The notes under the pieces were generated by a model. It did not search any database. It had not been told where the DNA came from and saw only the letters and a list, made by a program, of their open reading frames with translations. A stretch of 64,000 nucleotides of DNA from Mesotaenium endlicherianum (taxonomy: Eukaryota > Streptophyta > Zygnematophyceae > Zygnematales > Mesotaeniaceae), in NCBI GenBank assembly GCA_009602735.1, contig WELA01008809.1, positions 26,437 to 90,436 of the forward strand, read 5' to 3'. Below are positions 17,392 through 27,297 of this stretch, in pieces. Position numbers and translations under genes: made by a program. Each line of letters starts with the position of its first letter. Positions within the stretch are counted from its first letter, which is position 1.

Positions 17392-17399
17392 CAAATATA
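17392..17399 (-). promoter_or_regulatory. TATATTTG element upstream of ffh
   Basis: An exact TAnnTTTG match on the minus strand, 66 bases before the ffh ATG. It lies upstream of the rpoD terminator hairpin, so a transcript from it would carry that hairpin at its 5' end. A second, weaker site, TTTATTTG (17349-17356), overlaps the T-tract and may be the real ffh promoter. Confidence 0.35.
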
Positions 17400-17412
17400 G
17401 TGCGAATCGGGC

Positions 17413-18279
17413 TTATCCCAGGTATACCTTTAAATGCTTGCAGCGGCTGGTGCTGCGCAGCTTGGTAATGGCTTTGTCCTTGATCTGCCGAACCCTTTCC
17501 CGGGTAAGGTTGAACCGCTCGCCGATGTCTTCGAGGCTCAACGGGTGGTCTACCCCTATACCAAAGAAAAAGCAGACCACATCTTTCTGCCTTTCGGTAA
17601 GTGTTTTCAGGCTTCTTTCGATCTCCATCCGCAGGGATTCGTGGTGCACCAGTTTTTCATCTGTTTTCTCTGCATTGGGATTTTCCATCACGTCTATCAG
17701 CGTACCATCTTCTCCTTCAGAAAGCGGGGTATCCATGCTCACATGCCGGAAACCTACACTCATGGTGGCGGCCACTTCTTCCTGGCTGATCTCCAGCATG
17801 TCGGCCAGTTCCTGTGGCGTGGGCTCGCGTTCGTATTCCTGCTCCAACTGCTGATATGCTTTGCTGATGCGGTTGGTGAGCCCTACTTTATTCAAAGGCA
17901 ACCGCACGATACGGCTCTGTTCGGCCAATGCCTGCAATATGCTTTGCCTGATCCACCATACCGCATAAGAAATGAATTTGAAACCCCTTGTCTCATCAAA
18001 ACGAAGCGCCGCTTTGATAAGTCCCAGGTTGCCTTCGTTGATGAGGTCGGGTAAAGTAAGCCCCTGGTTCTGGTATTGCTTGGCAACCGATACCACGAAG
18101 CGCAGGTTCGATTTTACCAGGCGGTCCAGCGCCCGCTGATCTCCATGACGGATACGCATGGCCAGTTGTACTTCTTCTTCAGGACTGATCAGATCAACCT
18201 TCCCTATCTCCTGTAAATATTTCTCCAGGCTCTGGGACTCACGATTGGTGATGGATTTCGTGATTTTTAGCTGACGCAT
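17413..18279 (-). CDS. rpoD: Primary RNA polymerase sigma factor, Bacteroidota type
   Basis: This housekeeping sigma has 288 residues and lacks the long N-terminal region 1.1 of other phyla. It opens [15 protein letters not shown], as in other Bacteroidota. Region 2 includes [15 protein letters not shown] and [13 protein letters not shown]. Region 3 and region 4 follow, the latter with [23 protein letters not shown]. It should recognise the TAnnTTTG / TTG promoters noted in this window. An ATG two codons upstream (18285) is an alternative start. Confidence 0.95.
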   Translation of the reverse strand: MRQLKITKSITNRESQSLEKYLQEIGKVDLISPEEEVQLAMRIRHGDQRALDRLVKSNLRFVVSVAKQYQNQGLTLPDLINEGNLGLIKAALRFDETRGFKFISYAVWWIRQSILQALAEQSRIVRLPLNKVGLTNRISKAYQQLEQEYEREPTPQELADMLEISQEEVAATMSVGFRHVSMDTPLSEGEDGTLIDVMENPNAEKTDEKLVHHESLRMEIERSLKTLTERQKDVVCFFFGIGVDHPLSLEDIGERFNLTRERVRQIKDKAITKLRSTSRCKHLKVYLG

Positions 18280-18285
18280 GCTCAT

Positions 18286-18594
18286 AAAAAAGCAAGTTTA
18301 AGGTTGTATGGTAGAAGGTTGATTTTGTATAGCGGAAAATGTCCATTATAAACCGCAGACACGCTGCGGGACTCCTTGCGTCACCTATCTAAAGCAATTT
18401 AAGTATTTTTTCGATGCGGTCAAAAAAAATATTCATTGCAATAACCTGAAGCACAATGATTTATACTTCATTTGTCAAATAGGGTATTTTTTTGACCCAT
18501 TGCGGGTCACTGTCGACCAAAAAAACATTTGGACGGTGTTGATTATTTAATATTATTGCAGACCTGCGATCAAGCTAGGTATAAAGCGAATGTA
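18286..18594. other. Gene-free region between rpoD and the START-like gene
   Basis: No gene is seen in these 309 bases, which must hold the two divergent promoters. Two short perfect palindromes stand out: CCGCAG-ACACG-CTGCGG (18353-18369) and TGACCC-ATTGC-GGGTCA (18493-18509). TATTATTG near 18551 is one base off the TAnnTTTG consensus and could serve the plus-strand gene. No exact consensus was found for rpoD. Confidence 0.4.
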
Positions 18595-18978
18595 ATGAGC
18601 AAGAAGCAACTATTTACTTTGGAATTCCCCGTCAGGTGTTCACCAACAATATTGTATGAGTTTTTAGCTACGCCTGCCGGTTTGCAGGAGTGGTTTGCAG
18701 ATAAAGTAGATGAATGGGAAAATGTATACAGTTTTTCATGGAATGGCGGCACACCCGATAAGGCAGACGTGCTGGACCTGGAGCAAGACAAGTTCATCCG
18801 TTTCCACTGGCAGCATACTGATAAAACCGAATATTTCGAATTCAGGATCGAGAAGACCGAGATTTCCAACCAGACCATACTCCTGATCAAGGATTTTGCT
18901 GAAAAAGCAGAGATCAAAGACCAGAGCCAGTTATGGGGCTACCAGGTGAAAGAACTGTTTCACCGCCTGGGTGCGTAA
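18595..18978 (+). CDS. START-like domain protein (AHSA1/SRPBCC type)
   Basis: The protein has 127 residues. The layout fits the START-like fold found across Bacteroidota: an early strand (LFTLEFPVRCSPTILYEFLATPAGLQ in family position), a WFADKV turn, a central FSWNGG/FIRFHWQ sheet and a C-terminal helix (SQLWGYQVKELFHRLGA). No catalytic motif is seen; a small hydrophobic ligand is a reasonable guess for the cavity. The ATG at 18595 (MSKKQLFTLEF) was chosen over a start 66 bases upstream. It is divergent from rpoD. Confidence 0.75.
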   Translation: MSKKQLFTLEFPVRCSPTILYEFLATPAGLQEWFADKVDEWENVYSFSWNGGTPDKADVLDLEQDKFIRFHWQHTDKTEYFEFRIEKTEISNQTILLIKDFAEKAEIKDQSQLWGYQVKELFHRLGA

Positions 18979-19093
18979 GGAGTACCCACCCGTTATCATA
19001 CCATCCATCCCACAACGGTATATGAGCTGGATTTTTATTTCGTTAAATTGACGTGTCATTACGTTGATCATCTCTTTCCTTTGGTGAATGCAC

Positions 19094-19101
19094 TATTTTT
19101 G
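19094..19101 (+). promoter_or_regulatory. TATTTTTG element upstream of the LptF/LptG gene
   Basis: An exact TAnnTTTG match 30 bases before the TTG start codon of the permease gene. No convincing -33 TTG at standard spacing was found. Confidence 0.45.
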
Positions 19102-19131
19102 TAATCCTTAACGAATAAACTCCGGCTGGAT

Positions 19132-20580
19132 TTGTTTAAAAAGCTCGACATACTCATCATCCGTTCTTTTGTTGGTCCTTTTATTGCCGCTTTCACTATC
19201 TCGCTTTTTGTGCTGACCATGCAGTTTTTCTGGCTGTATATCGACGACCTCGTAGGAAAAGGACTCGATTTATTTACAGTGATGAAGCTGGTCGGCCTGG
19301 TGGCGCTTTTCTGGGTTCCGCTGGCTTTGCCGCTGGCCCTGCTTTTTTCTTCCATCATGACATTCGGCAACCTGGGCGAATCATTCGAATTGGTGGCCAT
19401 CAAAGCATCCGGTATCCCGCTCCTGCGCTTCATGCGCCCGCTGATCATCATCACCATTTTCATCAGCGGCATTGCTTTTTTATTCGCCAATAATATCATC
19501 CCGGTAACACAACTGAAACTATCGGCGCTCAAATACGATATCATCGTTTCCAAACCCGCCATCGATATCAAAGAAGGGGTTTTTTATGATAAGATCGATG
19601 GATATGTGATCAAACTGGGTAAGAAAGAAAAGAACGACAGCATCATCCATGATGTGGTGATATTTGAAAGAAGCCCCGGTGGCCTGCAGGATCATATGCT
19701 GATTGCCGAAAGCGGCGTCATGCGCGTAACGAAAGACAAGCGCTTCCTGGAATTCATTTTACGTAATGGCTGGCGTTACCAGGAAAAAGGACAACGCGCC
19801 ACTACCAACACCGAATTCATCAGGATGGGATTCAAAGAATATAAAAAGATGTTCGACCTCAAAAGCTTCCAGATGAACAAGAGTGGCGACAGCGCCTTTT
19901 ATGACCCCAAAATGCTCAGTCTACGGCAACTGAATGGCGTGATCGATTCCCTGCATAACATCGATACTTTTTACAGAAGAAGGACCCTCTACGAGGTCTC
20001 GCCCTATTTGCGCTTCACCAAATACGAAGACACCGGCTGGGCAAGGATAGACAGTTCGAGGATCAACCGAAAAGCGAAAGCATTCAACAGCCTGCTGCCC
20101 GATTCGCTTGCATTTTCTGTGTTGCAAAACGCCGGTAGCCAGATCGGCACGCTCAAAGGCAATGTCAATGTATTGGCGAACGATTATACCCAGCGTTACC
20201 TTTCACTGCAATTCCATAAAATAGAATGGCACCGGAAATTCACACTGTCCGTTGCCTGCCTGGTATTGTTCCTGATTGGTGCGCCGTTGGGTTCCATCAT
20301 ACGAAAAGGAGGGCTGGGCACGCCGCTGGTATTTGCGGTGATCTTCTTTGTAAGTTTTCACCTGCTCAACCAGTTTGGTGAAAAATTTGCGCGGGCCGGC
20401 GAAATGAGTCCCCTGATGGGCATGTGGCTTTCTACCATGGTACTGATACCGGTGGGTATTTTCCTTACGTACAAAGCCATGCGGGATTCACAACTCTTTA
20501 ACCAGGAGTTTTATTATCGTTTGTTTAAGCAGTTGAGGCGTTTTTGGACTAACTTTAGGAATAGAAAAAGTTCAACCTAA
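19132..20580 (+). CDS. LptF/LptG-family lipopolysaccharide export permease
   Basis: The protein has 482 residues of the YjgP/YjgQ family. Three transmembrane helices lie in the first 120 residues (IIRSFVGPFIAAFTISLFVL, then LVALFWVPLALPLALLFSS), followed by a large periplasmic domain and three C-terminal helices. The family forms the LptBFG complex, which extracts LPS from the inner membrane. The start is an unusual TTG: a stop codon lies 30 bases upstream in frame and there is no ATG between. A superoxide dismutase gene follows only 5 bases downstream. Confidence 0.9.
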   Translation: MFKKLDILIIRSFVGPFIAAFTISLFVLTMQFFWLYIDDLVGKGLDLFTVMKLVGLVALFWVPLALPLALLFSSIMTFGNLGESFELVAIKASGIPLLRFMRPLIIITIFISGIAFLFANNIIPVTQLKLSALKYDIIVSKPAIDIKEGVFYDKIDGYVIKLGKKEKNDSIIHDVVIFERSPGGLQDHMLIAESGVMRVTKDKRFLEFILRNGWRYQEKGQRATTNTEFIRMGFKEYKKMFDLKSFQMNKSGDSAFYDPKMLSLRQLNGVIDSLHNIDTFYRRRTLYEVSPYLRFTKYEDTGWARIDSSRINRKAKAFNSLLPDSLAFSVLQNAGSQIGTLKGNVNVLANDYTQRYLSLQFHKIEWHRKFTLSVACLVLFLIGAPLGSIIRKGGLGTPLVFAVIFFVSFHLLNQFGEKFARAGEMSPLMGMWLSTMVLIPVGIFLTYKAMRDSQLFNQEFYYRLFKQLRRFWTNFRNRKSST

Positions 20581-20585
20581 TATTT

Positions 20586-21317
20586 ATGAAAAAAAATACA
20601 TCGAGCCGTCGCGACTTTATTAAAGTCACCGGCCAAGCTGGCGTTGCCGCAGGTTTATCCATGACCATTCTTCCTTCACTGGTAAAAGCAGAAAACGAAT
20701 TTCTGGCAGACAGTGCTTTCACTCAACATGCGCTCCCCTATGCCTACAATGCATTGGAGCCTGTTATCGATGCCATGACCATGGAAATACATTACAGCAA
20801 GCATGCCACCGGTTATGCCAAGAACCTGGCAGAAGCCTGTGCAGCAGAGAAAGTAAATACCAACACCGAGAAACTGGAAGATCTCTTGCGACATATTTCT
20901 AAATATTCCACCAAGATGCGTAACAACGGCGGCGGACATTATAACCATGAATTGTTCTGGCAATGCATGAGACCGGGAACCGCTGCTAAGCCCGAAGGAA
21001 AACTGGCAGCAGCCATCGATCGCTCATTCGGTTCTTTCGAAACATTTAAAACACAGTTCTCCGATGCAGGTAAAAACCGTTTTGGAAGCGGCTGGGCCTG
21101 GCTGGTGCAAACACCCGATCATCACCTCGTGGTTACTTCTACTCCCAACCAGGATAACCCCCTGATGGACATCAGCGAAGTAAAAGGTACACCGTTGCTG
21201 GGATTGGATGTGTGGGAGCACGCTTATTACCTCAAATACCAGAACAAAAGGCCCGACTATATCAACAACTGGTGGAACCTCGTGAATTGGGATTTTGTTG
21301 CGAAAAGAATGATGTAA
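20586..21317 (+). CDS. Exported Fe/Mn superoxide dismutase with Tat signal
   Basis: The protein has 243 residues. The N-terminus carries a twin-arginine signal (SRRDFIKVTG, then a mild hydrophobic stretch ending near residue 37). The mature part is a Fe/Mn SOD. Metal ligands can be assigned to the histidine in MEIHYSKHATGY, the histidine in HYNHELFW, and the aspartate and histidine in DVWEHAYYLKYQNKRPDY. It should detoxify superoxide in the periplasm, folded with its metal before export. It lies 5 bases after the LptF/LptG gene. Confidence 0.93.
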   Translation: MKKNTSSRRDFIKVTGQAGVAAGLSMTILPSLVKAENEFLADSAFTQHALPYAYNALEPVIDAMTMEIHYSKHATGYAKNLAEACAAEKVNTNTEKLEDLLRHISKYSTKMRNNGGGHYNHELFWQCMRPGTAAKPEGKLAAAIDRSFGSFETFKTQFSDAGKNRFGSGWAWLVQTPDHHLVVTSTPNQDNPLMDISEVKGTPLLGLDVWEHAYYLKYQNKRPDYINNWWNLVNWDFVAKRMM

Positions 21318-21362
21318 TCGATGGCTCGATGAGATTTAATAAAAACAGAAAGTGTAATACTT

Positions 21363-21776
21363 ATGAGAACGATCACCAAATGGGTGTCGGCACTTGCTTT
21401 TGATGCAACGGCAGATACGGGGCATACGGTAAGGATAGACACAGCAATAGAAAGCGGTGGATTGGGAAGCGGCATGAACCCCAAGAGAATGTTACTGGGA
21501 TCGCTGGCAGGTTGCAGCGGCATGGATGTGGTAGACATCCTGCGTAAAATGAAAGTGAACTTCACCAAACTGGAAATAGATACTTCGGCAGAACAAACGG
21601 AAGAGCATCCCAAAGTATTTAAGTTTATTAATATGATCTATCGATGTGATGCACCCGCCGAAGACATCGATAAAGTGAACCGTGCAGTAGCGCTTTCACA
21701 CGAAAAATACTGTGGCATCTCGGCTATGCTCTCCAAGCATTGCAAGATCGATTACAAAGTAGAACTGATCGGTTAA
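21363..21776 (+). CDS. OsmC-family peroxide reductase
   Basis: The protein has 137 residues. The two redox cysteines are in LAGCSGMD (about residue 59) and KYCGISAML (about residue 120). OsmC/Ohr proteins reduce organic hydroperoxides with a thiol partner. Its stop codon overlaps the start of the cation efflux gene by one base (TAATG), which points to translational coupling. Together with the SOD upstream it forms a small oxidative-stress group. Confidence 0.9.
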   Translation: MRTITKWVSALAFDATADTGHTVRIDTAIESGGLGSGMNPKRMLLGSLAGCSGMDVVDILRKMKVNFTKLEIDTSAEQTEEHPKVFKFINMIYRCDAPAEDIDKVNRAVALSHEKYCGISAMLSKHCKIDYKVELIG

Positions 21777-22762
21777 TGCAAACCGCCAAGCAAAACTATC
21801 GCGTACAATTATCGATCACCATACTCAGTGTGGTATTGTTTGCTGCCAAGATTATTGCGTATCAGTTCACTCAATCCCTATCAATACTAACCGACGCGCT
21901 GGAAAGTATTGTAAACGTGATCGCCGGGTTCATTGGCCTTTACAGCTTATATGTGGCTGCCAAACCGCGTGATATGGATCATCCTTATGGACATGGCAAA
22001 GCAGAATTCGTTTCAGCTGCTGCAGAAGGGGCATTGATCATAGCAGCGGGCATCATGATCGTTTATGAAACTGTGCTCAACATTATCCGGCATAGTCCTT
22101 TACAGGAACTCAGCATCGGTTTATGGCTGGTAGGTGGCACTGCAGTAATTAATTTCATAGCCGGCGGCATTTGCATCAAAATAGGAAAGCAAAACAATTC
22201 CCCTGCCCTGTTGGCAAGCGGCAAGCATTTACAGATAGATACTTATTCCACACTGGCTGTCATTGCCGGGCTGTTCCTGATCCTGTTCACCGGGTTTGCC
22301 TGGCTCGACAAGCTCATTGCTTTCTTTTTAAGCGTCCTTGTTATTTACAATGGTTACAAAATACTCCGGCGTTCTTTGGCGGGGATTATGGATGAAGCGG
22401 ATATAGAATTGCTGAACCGTTTCATACGTGTACTGAACGAACACAGGCGGGAAAATTGGATCGACTTGCACAACCTGCGCGTAATCAAATACGGCAGCCT
22501 TTTGCATGTGGATTGTCATCTTACCGTTCCCTGGTACCTCAACGTACACGAAGCGCACCGCGAAATAGATGCACTCTCGGCCCTCATCAAACAACAATTC
22601 GGTGATGCACTCGAATTAATGGTGCATACCGATGGTTGTCTGCCCTTCAGTTGCAGTATCTGTACCAAGCAGGACTGTACTGTGCGTCAGCATCCCTTCG
22701 AACAAAAAGTAGCATGGACCATGAAGAACCTTATTTCCGATCAGAAACACCGATTAGCGTAA
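21776..22762 (+). CDS. Cation diffusion facilitator (zinc/iron efflux)
   Basis: The protein has 328 residues with about six transmembrane helices. The TDALESIVN segment and the histidine/aspartate pair in DMDHPYGHGKAE correspond to the metal site region and cytoplasmic loop of CDF proteins. The C-terminal cytoplasmic domain ends in a Cys/His-rich stretch (CSICTKQDC) that could bind metal. It exports divalent metals by proton exchange. The ATG at 21776 overlaps the OsmC stop codon. Confidence 0.9.
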   Translation: MQTAKQNYRVQLSITILSVVLFAAKIIAYQFTQSLSILTDALESIVNVIAGFIGLYSLYVAAKPRDMDHPYGHGKAEFVSAAAEGALIIAAGIMIVYETVLNIIRHSPLQELSIGLWLVGGTAVINFIAGGICIKIGKQNNSPALLASGKHLQIDTYSTLAVIAGLFLILFTGFAWLDKLIAFFLSVLVIYNGYKILRRSLAGIMDEADIELLNRFIRVLNEHRRENWIDLHNLRVIKYGSLLHVDCHLTVPWYLNVHEAHREIDALSALIKQQFGDALELMVHTDGCLPFSCSICTKQDCTVRQHPFEQKVAWTMKNLISDQKHRLA

Positions 22763-22801
22763 ATTGCGCTCCATTATTCCATCACCTTAAAACCCAATTG
22801 T

Positions 22802-24169
22802 ATGCAGGTTTGGAAAGCGTACCAGGAAAAACACAAAGACCGTTTTCTTGAAGAACTACTCGATCTATTGCGCATACCCAGTGTAAGTGCACGCAGCGAG
22901 CACAAAGGCGATATGATCGCTTGCGCCGAAGCAGTGAAGCAGCGCTTACAGGAAGCCGGTGCCGATAAAGTTGATATATATACTACTGCAGGACACCCTA
23001 TCGTGTATGCAGAAAAGAACATCGATCTTGCCAAACCCACTGTGCTGGTATACGGGCACTACGATGTGCAGCCGCCCGATCCGCTGGAACTATGGCACAG
23101 CGGGCCTTTCGAGCCGCTGATCAAAGATGGTAAGATCTATGCACGCGGCTCCTGCGACGACAAAGGCCAGTTTTACATGCACGTGAAAGCACTGGAAACC
23201 ATGGTGCAAACCAATAGCCTGCCATGCAATGTCAAGTTCCTTATTGAAGGCGAAGAAGAAGTGGGTAGTCCCAACCTGGCCACTTTTGTAAAAGCCAACA
23301 AAGCATTGCTTAAAGCCGATGTGATACTGATCAGCGATACTTCCATGCTGAGCATGGAAACGCCTTCCATCGATATCGGCGTGCGTGGTCTCAGTTATAT
23401 TGAAGTGGAAGTAACAGGCCCCAACCGTGACCTGCACAGCGGTGTATATGGCGGCGCTGTAGCCAACCCCATTACCATGCTGGCGAGGATGATCGCTTCC
23501 TGCCATGATGAAAATAACCACATTACCATACCTGGTTTTTACGATGATGTGGTAGAAGCCACTCCCGAAGAGCGCGCTAAAATGGCGCAAGCGCCTTTCA
23601 GCGAAGAAGCGTATAAAAAAGACCTGGGCATCAACAGCCTGTGGGGCGAAAAAGGGTTTACCACGAACGAAAGAACAGGTATCCGTCCCACATTCGAACT
23701 GAATGGTATTTGGGGTGGTTATACCGGCGAAGGAGCCAAGACGGTGCTGCCTTCAAAAGCTTATGCCAAAATATCCTGTCGCCTCGTTCCCAACCAGTCG
23801 TCTGAGAAAATCACAGAGAAATTATTGCATCATTTCAAGCGCATCGCTCCTGCAGGCGTTACTGTGAAAGCCGAAGAACATCATGGCGGCGAACCTTATA
23901 TGACGCCCATCGATTCCAATGCATACAAAGCGGCGGCCAAAGCCATTCAAACCACTTTTGGTAAAGAGCCCATACCGGTTCGCGGCGGCGGCAGCATTCC
24001 TATTTGCGCCCTTTTTGAAAAAGAACTGGGCATCAAGATCGTATTCATGGGATTTGGTCTCGACAGTGATAACCTGCACAGTCCGAATGAGAAATTCGAT
24101 GTGTTCAATTTCTATAAAGGCATTGAAACCATCCCTTATTTCCACCAGTACTATGGAGAGATGCAATAA
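22802..24169 (+). CDS. M20-family dipeptidase
   Basis: The protein has 455 residues of the CNDP/PepV-like group. Zinc ligands appear in GHYDVQPPDP, SCDDKGQ, EGEEEVGSPN and near the C-terminus in DNLHSPNE. The dimerisation lid contains HSGVYGGAVANP. It cleaves dipeptides with a di-zinc centre in the cytoplasm; there is no signal peptide. It lies 39 bases after the CDF gene and 6 before the Hsp15-like gene. Confidence 0.93.
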   Translation: MQVWKAYQEKHKDRFLEELLDLLRIPSVSARSEHKGDMIACAEAVKQRLQEAGADKVDIYTTAGHPIVYAEKNIDLAKPTVLVYGHYDVQPPDPLELWHSGPFEPLIKDGKIYARGSCDDKGQFYMHVKALETMVQTNSLPCNVKFLIEGEEEVGSPNLATFVKANKALLKADVILISDTSMLSMETPSIDIGVRGLSYIEVEVTGPNRDLHSGVYGGAVANPITMLARMIASCHDENNHITIPGFYDDVVEATPEERAKMAQAPFSEEAYKKDLGINSLWGEKGFTTNERTGIRPTFELNGIWGGYTGEGAKTVLPSKAYAKISCRLVPNQSSEKITEKLLHHFKRIAPAGVTVKAEEHHGGEPYMTPIDSNAYKAAAKAIQTTFGKEPIPVRGGGSIPICALFEKELGIKIVFMGFGLDSDNLHSPNEKFDVFNFYKGIETIPYFHQYYGEMQ

Positions 24170-24175
24170 ATCGCA

Positions 24176-24565
24176 ATGATGGCAACCGCTAAAGAAAAGT
24201 TAAGGGTAGATAAATATCTCTGGGCCATCCGTTTGTTCAAAACGCGCAGCCAGGCGGCCGATGCCTGCGATAAAGGGAAAGTGAAATGCCAGGGAACTGC
24301 TATCAAAGCATCCAAAACCGTGACCCTGGGAGATGAATACGAAGTCAAGGCCGAGTCGCGCAAATGGGTAATCAAAGTTACCGGCCTGCTCGACCACAGG
24401 GTACAATACAGCGAAGCCATACAATATTATGTCGACCTTACGCCCGCCGAAGAGATCGACCGTATAAAATATGAGGCGGCCACCTATCAAACGGGTAAAC
24501 GTTTGAGTAAGATTGGCCGCCCCACCAAGAAACAACGCAGAGACCTCAGCGATTTCCTGGATTGA
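24176..24565 (+). CDS. S4-domain RNA-binding protein, Hsp15-like
   Basis: The protein has 129 residues. An S4 domain (LRVDKYLWAIRLFKTRSQAADACDKG in family position) occupies the first 60 residues, and a basic tail (GRPTKKQRRDLSDF) closes it. Hsp15 binds stalled 50S subunits that carry peptidyl-tRNA and helps recycle them. Two ATG codons in tandem (24176 and 24179) are possible starts. It ends 5 bases from the convergent galM stop. Confidence 0.88.
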   Translation: MMATAKEKLRVDKYLWAIRLFKTRSQAADACDKGKVKCQGTAIKASKTVTLGDEYEVKAESRKWVIKVTGLLDHRVQYSEAIQYYVDLTPAEEIDRIKYEAATYQTGKRLSKIGRPTKKQRRDLSDFLD

Positions 24566-24570
24566 TCTGT

Positions 24571-25698
24571 TTATTGAAGACTCAATTTGTATCGTGTCAA
24601 TGAATGATATTGTTTACCCGGCCTCAGAATAGTGCTGGGGAAAGCAGGTTCATTCGGCGAATTGGGGAAATGCTGTGTTTCCAAACAGAGTCCTGTATGC
24701 TGGTTGATGGCTTTTCCTGCTGAAGTTTTCAATGTGCCATCAAGGAAGTTACCGGAATAAAACTGCAATCCCGGTTCGGTGGTAAAGACTTCCAGCTTCC
24801 TGCCACTGGTTGAATCGGATAAAACTGCCGCCAATGATATAGCCGTATCTTTCTTATTCAACACAAAATTATGGTCATAGCCACCAGGTACCGAAGCAAT
24901 GCGGGCGCCGATCTTTTCTGCCTGTGTAAAATCGAATGGTGTTCCTTTCACTGCTTTGATCTCGCCTGTAGGTATCAACGTGGTATCTACCGGCGTATAA
25001 TGATCGGCATCAACCCATAAACGATGATCCAGAATGGTATTGCTCACATCTCCTGTTAAATTGAAATAAGAATGGTTGGTAAGATTCACCGGAGTGGCTT
25101 TATCGGTCTCAGCCCAGTATTCAATCTCCAACGCATCATCGTTCGTGTAGTGGTAGCGCACTTTTACACGCAGTGTACCGGGATATCCTTCTTCACCGTC
25201 TTTGCTTACATAACTCAGCACCAACGCAGGTGTTGAATCATTTTCAGTAACAGCATCCCATACTACTTTATCAAATCCCTTGTCACCACCGTGCAGGTGG
25301 TTTTTACCGTTGTTGGTAGCCAAAGTATAAGTAGCGCCATCCAATGTGAACTTACCATTGGCAATGCGATTTCCATAACGGCCAATCAGCGCCCCAAAAT
25401 ATGGCGGATGAGCAAGATAACCGCTTAAGCTATCGTAGCCCAGCACAATACCGGATCTTTTTCCCTGCTTATCGGCACTGGTCCAGGATGTAACGGTGCC
25501 GCCATAATTGGTAATCTTTACCTGGTTTCCTTTGCTGTTGGTAAGTGTAAACAGGAATACTTTTTTCCCATCTACTTCTCCAAAATCTACTTTTGTAATG
25601 CCCATACCGGCTGAGGTTTTTTGCTCTTGATTTTTGCAGGCCGGAACAGTTGCAGCCAGCAACCCAATGAATAGATAAAATGACAATCGTAGTTTCAT
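24571..25698 (-). CDS. galM: Aldose 1-epimerase, exported lipoprotein
   Basis: The protein has 375 residues with a lipoprotein signal (lipobox TVPAC). Galactose-mutarotase features are GRYGNRIANGKFTL, the catalytic histidine in NHSYFNLTGD, and the catalytic glutamate in GLCLETQHFPNSPN. It interconverts the anomers of arabinose or galactose released outside the inner membrane. It is the last gene of the L-arabinose operon, 39 bases after the GH51 gene. Confidence 0.94.
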   Translation of the reverse strand: MKLRLSFYLFIGLLAATVPACKNQEQKTSAGMGITKVDFGEVDGKKVFLFTLTNSKGNQVKITNYGGTVTSWTSADKQGKRSGIVLGYDSLSGYLAHPPYFGALIGRYGNRIANGKFTLDGATYTLATNNGKNHLHGGDKGFDKVVWDAVTENDSTPALVLSYVSKDGEEGYPGTLRVKVRYHYTNDDALEIEYWAETDKATPVNLTNHSYFNLTGDVSNTILDHRLWVDADHYTPVDTTLIPTGEIKAVKGTPFDFTQAEKIGARIASVPGGYDHNFVLNKKDTAISLAAVLSDSTSGRKLEVFTTEPGLQFYSGNFLDGTLKTSAGKAINQHTGLCLETQHFPNSPNEPAFPSTILRPGKQYHSLTRYKLSLQ

Positions 25699-25737
25699 TC
25701 GTATAAGTTTTAAATGGCTATTGAAAATAAAGATCGG

Positions 25738-27279
25738 TTATTTCAATGTCAGTACCACCACCGATAAGGGCGGTAGGTTGGCCACCAATTGATCTCCTTC
25801 TTTTCGCGCATGACTGAATGGTACCGGCCGGATATTACCCGGTTGATCGAAAGTATTGATATCTGTGAACTTCGCAGCAGTCAATACCTGTCCTTCAACC
25901 GTATGCCAGTTCGATCCGCTGATGGTTGTTGTAACAGGAATAGTATGTGCGGCATCAAGGTTCACCAAAGATATATGGATGGCGCCGGTTGAATCAACGG
26001 ATGCAGATGCATTGACTGCCGGCATTTTCTGGTCTCCATACTGGTAGTCGGGTACATTCAATTGCAACGGCAACAATTTGGCATCCTGGTGCACTTTGTA
26101 AAGATCGAATACATGATAAGTAGGCGTGAGCAACATTTTATTGCCCTGCGTCAATACCAGCGATTGTAATACGTTCACCGTTTGTGCCAGGTTCGCCATC
26201 CTTACCCTATCGGCATGGTTGTTGAAAATATTGAGCGTGGTACCCGCCACCAATGCATCGCGCAGGCTGTTTTGCTGGTAAAGGAATGCAGGATTACTGT
26301 CTGGCTCTACATTCGTCCAGATACCCCATTCATCTACTACCATGGCTACCCGTTTATCGGGATCGTATTTATCCATGATGGTACCGTGACGTGTTACCAG
26401 CTCATCCATGAAAAGGCATTTTTTCATGGTAGTGAAATATTCTTTTTCATCGAAGGAAGTGGCAGACCCTTTATCGCTCCATGATTTGGGAACGGTGTAA
26501 TAATGCAACGACAGTCCCCACATACGCGTACCAACATTTTTCATCAGCACATCGGTCCAGTTATAATCTCCATCACTCGCTCCGCATGCAATTTTTTTCA
26601 ACCGCGCGTTGGGATAATTCTTGGCGAAGGTTGCATAGCGTTTGTATTCATTCACATAATATTCAGGCGTCATGTTGCCACCGCAGCCCCAGCTCTCATT
26701 GCCCACGCCCCAGAAAGAAACATTCCAGGGCTTGTTTCGGCCGTTTTCTTTTCTCAGTGTTGTAAGCGGACTCTGGCCATCGAAATTCAGGTATTCCACC
26801 CAGTTGTTCATTTCGCTTACCGTACCGCTTCCTACATTGCCTGTAATATAAGGTTCACAGCCCAGCATGTCGCAAAGCTCCAGGAATTCGTGTGTGCCAA
26901 AGCTGTTGTCTTCCGTTACATTGCCCCAGTTGGTATTGATCATGGTGGGGCGTTGTTTGCGCGGACCGATCCCGTCGCGCCAATGGTATTCATCGGCGAA
27001 ACAGCCGCCGGGCCAGCGCAGGTTGGGTATCTTTATTTTTTTCAGCGCTTCTACAATATCCAAGCGGATACGTCCTTTGTTGGGGATGCTGCTATTCTCT
27101 CCTACCCAGAATCCGTCGTAAATACAACGACCCAGGTGTTCGGAAAAATGGCCGTAGATATGCCGGCTGATGGTTACCCTGGGGTCACTGGCATTGATAT
27201 AGAGTTTTGCCGTTGACTGGGAAAATGAAAAAGAAACCGATAATAGCAGCAGTAATAGTGCTGAAAAAAATGATCTCAT
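25738..27279 (-). CDS. GH51 alpha-L-arabinofuranosidase
   Basis: The protein has 513 residues and a Sec signal peptide ([20 protein letters not shown]). The acid/base glutamate is in [12 protein letters not shown] (about residue 194) and the nucleophile glutamate in VDEWGIW (about residue 317). [14 protein letters not shown] marks the substrate pocket. GH51 enzymes remove alpha-1,2/1,3/1,5 arabinofuranose from arabinan and arabinoxylan. Location is the periplasm or cell surface. It lies 18 bases after the araR-like gene. Confidence 0.94.
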   Translation of the reverse strand: MRSFFSALLLLLLSVSFSFSQSTAKLYINASDPRVTISRHIYGHFSEHLGRCIYDGFWVGENSSIPNKGRIRLDIVEALKKIKIPNLRWPGGCFADEYHWRDGIGPRKQRPTMINTNWGNVTEDNSFGTHEFLELCDMLGCEPYITGNVGSGTVSEMNNWVEYLNFDGQSPLTTLRKENGRNKPWNVSFWGVGNESWGCGGNMTPEYYVNEYKRYATFAKNYPNARLKKIACGASDGDYNWTDVLMKNVGTRMWGLSLHYYTVPKSWSDKGSATSFDEKEYFTTMKKCLFMDELVTRHGTIMDKYDPDKRVAMVVDEWGIWTNVEPDSNPAFLYQQNSLRDALVAGTTLNIFNNHADRVRMANLAQTVNVLQSLVLTQGNKMLLTPTYHVFDLYKVHQDAKLLPLQLNVPDYQYGDQKMPAVNASASVDSTGAIHISLVNLDAAHTIPVTTTISGSNWHTVEGQVLTAAKFTDINTFDQPGNIRPVPFSHARKEGDQLVANLPPLSVVVLTLK

Positions 27280-27297
27280 ACAGTGCGGAGGTTTTAT

